Below, piece after piece: positions 36,699-44,554 of a stretch of 64,000 nucleotides of DNA. The first letter of the stretch is position 1, and the number at the start of each line of letters is the position of its first letter. The DNA is from Clostridiales bacterium (GTDB lineage: Bacteria; Bacillota; Clostridia; Saccharofermentanales; Saccharofermentanaceae). The notes under the pieces were generated by a model, which worked only from the letters and a program-made list of their open reading frames with translations, searched no databases and was not told the origin of the DNA. The DNA is taken from contig JAFZKB010000023.1 of NCBI GenBank assembly GCA_017551865.1, positions 113,136-177,135 of the forward strand. The letters are read 5' to 3'. Both the position numbers and the translations under genes were made by a program.

Positions 36699-36754
36699 CA
36701 ATTTGTTCACATTTTCTCCACAATGGCAAGCAATTTTGTCAACTTCGTTCACAT

Positions 36755-38071
36755 TCAGGCGTGTTTTTTGAAGATGAGAGTGATCTTCGTACCCAGTCCG
36801 GGTTCGCTTTCGAGCTTTACCTTCGCGCCGTGATGCTGGGCGCCATGCTTTACGATCGAAAGACCGAGGCCCGTGCCTCCGATCTCTTTGGAATGGCTCT
36901 TATCCACGCGGTAGAACCGCTCGAATACCCGTTTCTGATGATCCTGCGGGATTCCGATCCCTGTATCCGCAACGGAGAGATAGACCTCGTCATCCTTTTT
37001 GGAAACATCCACGGTTACGCTTCCGCCCGGGGTATTATACTTGATCGCATTATCGCAGAGGTTATAGATCATCTCGTTCAGAAGACCGGAAATACCGGAT
37101 ATGGTGGTCGGGCTTCCTGTCAGATGGAGCTTGATCCCCTGCTTGTCCGCCACAGGTCTAAGACCATCTAATACTTCCGCGGAAAGATCGTAAAGATCGA
37201 CATCTTCCCAATTCAGCTCCTCGGCGTCCTCATCGAGGCGCGACAACTTGATGATGTCGTCGATCAGCGCGATGAGACGCTGCGATTCTTTATAGATATC
37301 TCTGGAGAATTCCTGCGCTTTATCTCCGGTCGCCACCCCTTCCGAGATCAGTTCGGCAAATCCGGATATCGATGTCAGCGGGGTCTTCAGTTCATGAGAA
37401 ACATTCGCGGAGAATTCTCTTCGCATCTGTTCTCTCGATGCGACCTCTTCCTGGATCGTGATCTTCTGCTCCTGGATCTTCTCGATCAGAGGCGCCAGTT
37501 CCGGATATTTTCCAGCCTCCGGATGATCCAGATCGATCCCGTTGATCGGGTTTACGATCTGTTTTGCTATGCGAAAAGAAAGGATACCCGAGATCACGAG
37601 CACCAGGACCAGTACCCAGAAGACCGGACGGACGGCGAGGAATGCTTTTCTGACGGCACTGAGCGGACGGCTCAGGCGAAGAACGGTACCATCAGCACAT
37701 CTTCTGGCATAGTACATAGTCGACTCTCCGCTGCTCTCGGAAGTCCTTATCCCCTGTCCTTCTCCATTTGTCAAAGCTGAGGAAACTTCCGGACAGTCTT
37801 TCTCATTGGCGATCGGAAGAGGAAACTTACTGTCGTAAATGACTTCGCCCTGGGCATCGATCCACGTGATGCGGTTGGTATCATCGAGCGTTTGCAGATA
37901 GGAAACGCCATTTAACATAAGGCCCTGTTCCGCATAGGTCGCTTCCTGCTGAAGTGCCACATAGGTCTCGTCTTTGGTCTGCGTATACTGGATCCCGAAG
38001 AAAAGCACTCCGCAGAGGATCAGTACAGAAACACCTACCAGAAACGTGTTCACAAAAATCGTCTTCGTCAT
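36755..38071 (-). CDS. phoR: PhoR-type sensor histidine kinase
   Basis: A 438-residue kinase with a membrane helix (about 7-29), an outer sensor domain (about 30-145), a second helix (about 148-168), and the H-box FSANVSHELKTPLTSISGF. The ATPase domain shows the N-box LCDNAIKYN, DTGIGIP and GTGLGLSIVKHGA. It is 3 bases downstream of an OmpR-type regulator gene. The neighbouring phosphate symporter and the Pho boxes argue that this is the phosphate-starvation sensor; the name rests on that context. Confidence 0.85.
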   Translation of the reverse strand: MTKTIFVNTFLVGVSVLILCGVLFFGIQYTQTKDETYVALQQEATYAEQGLMLNGVSYLQTLDDTNRITWIDAQGEVIYDSKFPLPIANEKDCPEVSSALTNGEGQGIRTSESSGESTMYYARRCADGTVLRLSRPLSAVRKAFLAVRPVFWVLVLVLVISGILSFRIAKQIVNPINGIDLDHPEAGKYPELAPLIEKIQEQKITIQEEVASREQMRREFSANVSHELKTPLTSISGFAELISEGVATGDKAQEFSRDIYKESQRLIALIDDIIKLSRLDEDAEELNWEDVDLYDLSAEVLDGLRPVADKQGIKLHLTGSPTTISGISGLLNEMIYNLCDNAIKYNTPGGSVTVDVSKKDDEVYLSVADTGIGIPQDHQKRVFERFYRVDKSHSKEIGGTGLGLSIVKHGAQHHGAKVKLESEPGLGTKITLIFKKHA

Positions 38072-38074
38072 AGA

Positions 38075-38755
38075 TCATTCCTCCAAAAGCCGGTACCCGA
38101 TCCCGCGGACCGTCTGGATCAGACGCCCTGCAGATCCGAGTTTGGAACGAAGAGTCCGAATATGGACATCGAGTGTCCGGTTCTCTTTTTCCGAACCCAG
38201 TCCCCAGATCCGGTCGAGCAGTACTTCACGGCTCATAACGATACCTAAATTTTCTACAAGGAGTCGAAGAAGCATGAATTCTTTGTATGTCAGCGTGATG
38301 TCCTCACCATCCACACGGGTCTCGTGTCTTTCCGGGCAGACATAAAGAGGACCGACTGTATATTCGGAAAGCGCCTGTCCCTTCGTCTTTCTCCGGAGCA
38401 CGGCACGCACGCGGGCGGCCAGTTCCATGATGCCGAATGGTTTGGAAATATAATCGTCTGCACCTGCATCCAGCCCGATGACCCGGTCATACTCGGTGTT
38501 TTTCGCCGTCAGCATGATCACCGGAATATCTTCTGTCGCAACATCGGAGCGCAGACGTTTTAAAATCGAGATGCCATCGTCTCCCGGGAGCATGATGTCC
38601 AGCAGAACAAGTTCCGGGGTCTGCTGGCCGACTGCCGACCAGAACTGCTCCGGATTCTCAAAACCGTCCGTATCATAGCCCTGACTTTTCAGCGCGTAGA
38701 CGACCAGTTTTCTAATGCTTTCATCATCTTCCAGAAGATAGATCACATATCTCAC
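38075..38755 (-). CDS. phoB: PhoB/PhoP-type response regulator
   Basis: A 226-residue OmpR-family regulator: receiver domain with acidic pocket E9-D10-D11, phosphoacceptor D53 (LLDIMLPG) and switch Lys in MLTAKN; a C-terminal winged helix (about 130-225). It is divergent from the Na/phosphate symporter and cotranscribed with the kinase. The shared upstream region holds three TTTAAC repeats with 11-bp period, the arrangement that PhoP/PhoB dimers bind, plus a single TTAACA at 38770-38775 nearer this gene that could support autoregulation. Confidence 0.88.
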   Translation of the reverse strand: MRYVIYLLEDDESIRKLVVYALKSQGYDTDGFENPEQFWSAVGQQTPELVLLDIMLPGDDGISILKRLRSDVATEDIPVIMLTAKNTEYDRVIGLDAGADDYISKPFGIMELAARVRAVLRRKTKGQALSEYTVGPLYVCPERHETRVDGEDITLTYKEFMLLRLLVENLGIVMSREVLLDRIWGLGSEKENRTLDVHIRTLRSKLGSAGRLIQTVRGIGYRLLEE

Positions 38756-38798
38756 CTCTCGAGGTCATCTTAACATATCCCCGCTTTTCCGAATAGCA

Positions 38799-38826
38799 TT
38801 TAACCTGGATTTAACGTATATTTAAC
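38799..38826. promoter_or_regulatory. Three Pho-box direct repeats
   Basis: TTTAAC at 38799-38804, 38810-38815 and 38821-38826, exactly 11 bp apart, between the divergent regulator and symporter genes. TTAACA-type repeats one helical turn apart are the known binding sites of PhoP in Bacillus and related PhoB proteins. Confidence 0.88.
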
Positions 38827-38887
38827 GTCAGGTCAGTAGTAGATTTTCCGATCTCCCTGTACATTATATGTTAAGGGGGGTAGAAAT

Positions 38888-40645
38888 ATGACTGTATCTG
38901 AAATTGCCAGTCTGTTTACTGGCGTCGCACTATTCCTGTTTGGTATGTCACTTATGGGTGACGGTCTGAAGCGTGTTTCCGGAAATAAACTGGAACCGAT
39001 CCTTTTCCGTCTCACGGGAACGCCGCTGAAGGCGATCCTTCTCGGTGCCGGAGTCACTGCGGTGATCCAGTCTTCTTCCGCCACATCCGTCATGGTCGTC
39101 GGCTTTGTGAACTCGAAGATGATGAAGGTCCGCCAGGCGATCAACGTTATCCTCGGCGCGATCCTCGGAACGAGTATCACCGGCTGGGTCGTCTGCTTAA
39201 GTTATATGAATGGTGCCAAGGGCATCAGCAGCATCCTCTCCACCACCACGCTGACAGGTGTCATTGCCGTGACCGGTATTTTCTTCCGCATGTTCAGCAA
39301 AAATCAGGGCCGCCGCCACGTCGGTGAGATCATGCTCGGTTTTGCTGTCCTCATGGTCGGCATGAGCACCATGAGCGGTTCCGTCAGCAGCCTCGGCGAA
39401 CAGCCCTGGTTCACGGGTATGCTCACCTCGATGACCTTTCCGATCCTCGGTATCCTGACCGGTCTTTTATTCTCTGCCGTCCTTCAGTCCGCTTCCGCGG
39501 CTGTCGGTATCGTACAGGCTCTCTCTTTTACCGGCGTCATGACGCTCGGGTCTTCCCTTCCGCTCCTGATGGGTATTGCCATCGGTGCCTCCCTTCCGGT
39601 CCTTCTTTCCGCACTCGGTGCGAGCACGGCCGGCAAGCGCACGGCGGTTAGTTATCTGGTCGCCTCTTTCATGGGTGTCATGGCATGTGCATCCATCTTC
39701 TATATCGCGGATGGTGTCTTTCACTTCACTTTCCTGGACTACATCGTCAACCCGATGTCCCTGGCGCTGGTCAACACGATCCTGCGTCTGGCGATCCTCT
39801 GCGTACTGGCTCCTTTCACAGACGTACTCGAAGCCGTCGCTTCGCTTTTCGTCCGTGAAAAAGCAGACGAGAATAAAGAAGCGGTCCGTCTGGAGGAACG
39901 CTTCCTCGCTCACCCCGCTCTCGCGATCGAGCAGATCCGCCTGACGATCTGCGATATGGCGAAGAGGACCGAAGAATCCATCCTTACCGCGACGGGTCTT
40001 TTCACGCATTATAACGAATCCACTTTCTATCAGGTATGTGAACTGGAAAATGTCGGCGACCGTTACGAAGACGCGCTCGGATCCTATCTCGTAAGACTTA
40101 CGGGACAGGAGCTGACGGAGTCCCAGGGCCGCACGGCTTCCCTTTACCTGCATACGCTTTCGGATTTCGAACGTATCTCTGACCACGCCAGAAATATCGC
40201 GCAGAATTTTCAGGAGATCCACCAGAAGCAGATCCATTTCTCGGATGAAGCGGTGAATGAGCTGACCGTCATGATCCGTGCGGTCAAAGAGATCCTGCGT
40301 CTGATGACCACGGCTTTCGTGACCGGGGATCTGGATATGGCTTCGCGTGTCGAGCCTTTAGAGGAGGTCATCGACGAGCTCTGCGACAAGATGAAGCTGC
40401 GCCACGTGGACCGTCTGCAGAAAGGCCAGTGTACCATTACCCAGGGATTTGTGTTCAATGACCTTTCCACCAACTTCGAACGCGTTTCGGATCACTGCTC
40501 CAACATCGCCGTCGCCATCATCGAACTCGAGGCCGGCTCCTTTGATACCCACGAATACCTCGGCACGATCAAGGAGAAGCAGACACCGGAGTATCAGAAG
40601 CACTACGACGAATTCCAGAAGCAGTTCTCTTTTGATAAGGCTTAA
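38888..40645 (+). CDS. Na+/phosphate symporter with C-terminal PhoU-like domain
   Basis: A 585-residue NptA/PNaS-type transporter. Two inverted membrane repeats carry the QSSSATSVMVVGF and QSASAAVGIVQAL signatures; about nine helices reach to residue 315. The C-terminal 230 residues form a PhoU-like helical domain (repeated E/D motifs near YEDALGSYLVR and FERVSDHCSNIA). It takes up phosphate with sodium; the PhoU part probably limits activity. A strong AAGGGGGG ribosome site and three upstream Pho boxes show control by the divergent two-component system. Confidence 0.93.
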   Translation: MTVSEIASLFTGVALFLFGMSLMGDGLKRVSGNKLEPILFRLTGTPLKAILLGAGVTAVIQSSSATSVMVVGFVNSKMMKVRQAINVILGAILGTSITGWVVCLSYMNGAKGISSILSTTTLTGVIAVTGIFFRMFSKNQGRRHVGEIMLGFAVLMVGMSTMSGSVSSLGEQPWFTGMLTSMTFPILGILTGLLFSAVLQSASAAVGIVQALSFTGVMTLGSSLPLLMGIAIGASLPVLLSALGASTAGKRTAVSYLVASFMGVMACASIFYIADGVFHFTFLDYIVNPMSLALVNTILRLAILCVLAPFTDVLEAVASLFVREKADENKEAVRLEERFLAHPALAIEQIRLTICDMAKRTEESILTATGLFTHYNESTFYQVCELENVGDRYEDALGSYLVRLTGQELTESQGRTASLYLHTLSDFERISDHARNIAQNFQEIHQKQIHFSDEAVNELTVMIRAVKEILRLMTTAFVTGDLDMASRVEPLEEVIDELCDKMKLRHVDRLQKGQCTITQGFVFNDLSTNFERVSDHCSNIAVAIIELEAGSFDTHEYLGTIKEKQTPEYQKHYDEFQKQFSFDKA

Positions 40646-40675
40646 GGAAAAGATCCGTTCCCGTTACTTTAGCGG

Positions 40676-42514
40676 TCACACCAGGTAGTTGTGCGCCTGG
40701 CGGTCGAACATCTCTCTGTAGCGGCCGTTTTTCTCCATGAGTTCGTCATGCGTTCCCTGCTCGATGATCTTCCCGTGCTCGAAAAGATATATCCTGTCGG
40801 CCATGCGGGTCGTCGAGAGTCGGTGCGAGATGAAGATGACGGTATCATCGCCGGCATTTTCGATCAGGTTCTTGTTGAGCTTATACTCGGATACCGGGTC
40901 GAGTGCGGAAGACGGCTCGTCTAAGATCGAGACCGCCCGATCCTCATTTCTGAGGAAGACGCGGGAGACCGCGATCTTCTGACCTTCACCGCCCGAAAGG
41001 TTCACACCGGCATCGTCAAATTCACGGGTCAGCGGAGTATTAATTCCTTCAGGAAGTGCATCCAGTTTTCTTCCGAAATCGGCTTTCTTCAGCGCAGCGA
41101 TCACATCCTCTTCGTCTTCTTTTTCCGCCTTTCTAAGAAGGACATTCTCGGCTAAAGAAGCGGCATAGATGTTATAGTCCTGGAAGACCGCGGAGATCTT
41201 CTTCCTGTACTGTTTTGTGTTATATTCCCGGATGTCGTGTCCGCCGTAGGAGATGCTTCCGGAGCTGACATCGTAGAGGCGCATCAGGAGCTTAACGAAT
41301 GTCGTTTTACCGGCGCCGTTTTCGCCCACGATCGCGATCTTTTCGCCCGGATGAATCTGCATCGAGATATCCGAGAGCGTGTCTTTTTCCGTATTCGGAT
41401 AACGGAAAGAAACGTGGGACAGCTCCAGCGGTTCCGATCCTTTTTCCGGTACGAGGCCGTCCGCGACTTCGATATTCGGCTTATACTCGAGAAGCTTGAT
41501 GAGCTTGTCGCCGTACATGCCGATCTCCTGAAAATCAACCAGACAGTAGTTGATCTCGTTGAGGTTCCTTCTTACATAGTTTGCCGCGTTATTACCCGAA
41601 GCGACTTCGCCGAGCGCGATCGATTTAACGACCAGGGCGAGATAACCGAGATAGGCCGGAATCGCGAAGAACGAGAAGATCGTGAAGACGGAGATCCAGT
41701 TCACGAGCGAGACCCATGTAAGCGGAGGTCCGTAGATCCTTCCTTCTTCCGCCGCCTCATCGAGCGCCTCGTCGAACTGAAGACGAAGGGGCTCTCTTAC
41801 ATCGGTCAGTTTGCACTCTTTGGCGAACTCCGGCTGGTAGAAGACACGCTTGCTGTAGTCGGCTTTACGAAGCTTCTTTCGATACTCCACCCACCAGGTG
41901 TAATTGATCTTTTCTATCTTAAAACGCGTCAGGAGATTGACGATGAATCCCGCGATCGGGAAAAGCGCCAGGATCGGATCGATGGTGAGGATCATGGCGG
42001 AGGCGACAAGAAGCGCCACGGAGCCGCCGATGATCTTACTTACGACCGTGACCGCATCCGCGATGAGTTCATCCGCGTGCTGGGATACGACCGCATAGGT
42101 ATCGTAGTTTTCCGGATCGTCGTAGAAGATGAGGTCCTTCAAGCTGTTCTTCTCGGCAAGGTCTCTCTGGATCCGCCCGCTTAGAGGGATGAGCTTGGCT
42201 TTCGCCCATTCATTAAGAAGCTGATGGATCCATTCGAGGACCACGACCAGAAGGAGCGAGATCAGGAGCAGCACCATGATGCTGTTAAATTCCATATCGC
42301 CCGTAAGACCGTTGATGATCATCTTCAGGATAAAGGTGTCGTTGGCCGCCATGCCGGAAAGCAGGAGGATGTTGAGGATCATGATACGCAGGATCAGGGG
42401 CTTATCGTATTTTGTAGCGTACTTAAGAAGATACGCGACATTTCCGATCATCTGCCGGATGGTGATCTTCTCGCCTTTTTCTTTATCTTTTCTTCTTGGA
42501 TCTACTTTACTCAT
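40676..42514 (-). CDS. ABC exporter half-transporter (second of pair)
   Basis: A 612-residue fusion of a six-helix membrane domain (about 35-330) and an ATPase domain. Walker A is GENGAGKTT, signature LSGGEGQK, Walker B AVSILDEPSSALD and the switch His FISHRLST. It overlaps the upstream exporter gene by 8 bases; the two probably form a heterodimer. The substrate is unknown; no bacteriocin or peptide precursor gene is seen beside it. Confidence 0.93.
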   Translation of the reverse strand: MSKVDPRRKDKEKGEKITIRQMIGNVAYLLKYATKYDKPLILRIMILNILLLSGMAANDTFILKMIINGLTGDMEFNSIMVLLLISLLLVVVLEWIHQLLNEWAKAKLIPLSGRIQRDLAEKNSLKDLIFYDDPENYDTYAVVSQHADELIADAVTVVSKIIGGSVALLVASAMILTIDPILALFPIAGFIVNLLTRFKIEKINYTWWVEYRKKLRKADYSKRVFYQPEFAKECKLTDVREPLRLQFDEALDEAAEEGRIYGPPLTWVSLVNWISVFTIFSFFAIPAYLGYLALVVKSIALGEVASGNNAANYVRRNLNEINYCLVDFQEIGMYGDKLIKLLEYKPNIEVADGLVPEKGSEPLELSHVSFRYPNTEKDTLSDISMQIHPGEKIAIVGENGAGKTTFVKLLMRLYDVSSGSISYGGHDIREYNTKQYRKKISAVFQDYNIYAASLAENVLLRKAEKEDEEDVIAALKKADFGRKLDALPEGINTPLTREFDDAGVNLSGGEGQKIAVSRVFLRNEDRAVSILDEPSSALDPVSEYKLNKNLIENAGDDTVIFISHRLSTTRMADRIYLFEHGKIIEQGTHDELMEKNGRYREMFDRQAHNYLV

Positions 42515-44333
42515 AGAATGCCTCCGCTCCCTTCAGCATTTCTTCCGGCAGGCTGTCCTGATAGTTCTCGGCCTGCAGCATGAACATTTCGTGGTAGTGC
42601 TTCTTATTCTCCATCAGTTCTTCGTGGGTACCGTGCTCGACCACCGAACCGTTCTTCATCATGAAGATCTGATCCGCCATTCTCGCCGAAGAAAGACGGT
42701 GTGAGATGAAGACGACACCTCTGCCTTCCGAAAGGCGCATCATGTTGTTATACATGTTATATTCGGCCAGAGGATCGAGTGCCGAGGACGGTTCATCGAG
42801 GATGACCATATCCGGCTTCTGCGCGAAAACTCTTGCGATCGCGATCTTCTGCGCCTGACCTCCGGACGGGATGAATCCGGTCTCGTCGAATTCACGGCTG
42901 ACGATGGTATCGAGGCCCTTCACAAGTCCAGGATGCTTCACATCAAACTGCGCATCGGTAAGGGCTTTTTCCGCCTTCTCATAATCTTCCTGTCCATCGG
43001 GTCTTCTCATCAGGACATTTTCAACCAGCGGCATCGCGAATACCTGAAGATCCTGGAACACCGTACCGAATCTTTTCCTGTAGGCGTCGCCGTCGATCTC
43101 ATTGATATCTTTTCCATTAACGAGGATCTTTCCTTCCGTGACCGGATAAAGGCCCATGATCAGCTTGATCAGTGTCGTCTTGCCGGCACCGTTATATCCG
43201 ACGATCGCGAGCTTCTCGCCCTTCTTCCAGGTAAGGCTCACATTCCGGATCGTGCTTTCTTTTGCACCCGGATAGGTAAAGGAAATGTCCTGCAGCTCGA
43301 TACTATCTATCTCACCGATATCGGGTTTCTTCTCTTCTTCTACCCGGTCGGTCTCGAGGAATTCCTGAAGGTTTTTAAAGAGCCTCGACTCGTTATTCAG
43401 GTAGATACGGTTCTCGACCGCGTGCTTTAACTGGTCGGTCGAAAAGGCCATCGCCGTGATCATGGCGACATAACTTGAAATATCGGAGACCTGTCCGTGC
43501 TTGATGCGGAAGGCGACGTAGATATAGGCGGCGATGCCGGCCAGGACGGAGTAGCTGCCCTTCATGAGGAAGGAGTAAAACGCCGATTTCATCCGGTACT
43601 TGAGGGACACCTCGCCCATCTTCTCGACGGCCTTTTCCTGCTTGTCGAGCATGATCGAGTTGATATCGAAAAGACGGATCTCGGAGGCATATTTCTTCTC
43701 ATAATACACACGCTTGACGTAGTCCGCGGTGCGCTTGTCACGGGTGATCGCCTTCTCTCTGTCATAGTTGCACTTGCCGTTCTTCTTTCCGAAATAAAGG
43801 CTAACCACCATTGGGATGACCATGAAGATCAGAAGAACCGGGTCGACCATCAGGACGATAACGAGCGACATGATCGTCGCGCCGACATTTCCTACATAGA
43901 CGCCCGTCTGGATCGAAAGGTCGATCGCCTGTTCGGCACAGCGGTCGAGCGCACGGGCATATCGGTCGTAAAATTCCGGAGACTCGTAGTCCGAGAGCTT
44001 TAATGTGTCAGATATATCCATGACGCGGTGGAAGATGTGACGGTACACTTCCGGCATCTTGATCTTCCTGTAGGTCTCATACCATCCGCAGATGAAGTGC
44101 ACGCACACGTGCCCGAGACAGGCAAAGATCAGAAACCAGAAAAGCTTGCTGTATTCGATATTTCTCTCGATGCAGTTGAAGATGTATTTTGTGAGATATA
44201 CGAAGAAGAATACGTAAAAGATCTGTTCGATGGAGTTCTTGAAGATCGTGAAAATGAGCAGGAGACGGTCGGCGTCCCATACCTGTTTCAATGCATATCG
44301 GAGTTGTTTGAACATACTGTCTTTCTTCTTCAT
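42507..44333 (-). CDS. ABC exporter half-transporter (first of pair)
   Basis: A 608-residue membrane-ATPase fusion. Walker A is GYNGAGKTT, Walker B MVILDEPSSALD. The signature reads PSGGQAQK, with Pro in the first position where the partner has LSGGE, so the two nucleotide sites are probably unequal, as in heterodimeric exporters. The start at 44333 is preferred because a G-rich ribosome site lies upstream; 17 further in-frame codons are possible. Divergent from the MacB-like gene. Confidence 0.92.
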   Translation of the reverse strand: MKKKDSMFKQLRYALKQVWDADRLLLIFTIFKNSIEQIFYVFFFVYLTKYIFNCIERNIEYSKLFWFLIFACLGHVCVHFICGWYETYRKIKMPEVYRHIFHRVMDISDTLKLSDYESPEFYDRYARALDRCAEQAIDLSIQTGVYVGNVGATIMSLVIVLMVDPVLLIFMVIPMVVSLYFGKKNGKCNYDREKAITRDKRTADYVKRVYYEKKYASEIRLFDINSIMLDKQEKAVEKMGEVSLKYRMKSAFYSFLMKGSYSVLAGIAAYIYVAFRIKHGQVSDISSYVAMITAMAFSTDQLKHAVENRIYLNNESRLFKNLQEFLETDRVEEEKKPDIGEIDSIELQDISFTYPGAKESTIRNVSLTWKKGEKLAIVGYNGAGKTTLIKLIMGLYPVTEGKILVNGKDINEIDGDAYRKRFGTVFQDLQVFAMPLVENVLMRRPDGQEDYEKAEKALTDAQFDVKHPGLVKGLDTIVSREFDETGFIPSGGQAQKIAIARVFAQKPDMVILDEPSSALDPLAEYNMYNNMMRLSEGRGVVFISHRLSSARMADQIFMMKNGSVVEHGTHEELMENKKHYHEMFMLQAENYQDSLPEEMLKGAEAFYE

Positions 44334-44487
44334 CTTCGGTATCCCCCCACGGAAATTACATCTAATACTAACACTATTCACCATTCTATACGCGCTTTTT
44401 ATACTGCGCGGATAACAGGTTTTCGCGAAAAAACACCTTCCCCTTCCGTAAAAGGTTTAAGAATTGTTTAATTCATTTCGTTCTTTA

Positions 44488-44517
44488 TTGACGAGTGAAG
44501 TGGGACTTTACTATTAT
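44488..44517 (+). promoter_or_regulatory. Promoter of the MacB-like ABC gene
   Basis: TTGACG (44488-44493), an 18-base spacer and TATTAT (44512-44517), about 38 bases before the start codon. Confidence 0.65.
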
Positions 44518-44554
44518 GAGTCTCAAAAATGATTAAGAAAAAGAGGACGAAAAG

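Noticed and set aside
40676..44333. Bacteriocin or RiPP export cluster
   Set aside because: The ABC pair has no peptidase domain and no precursor-like small gene or maturation enzyme beside it.
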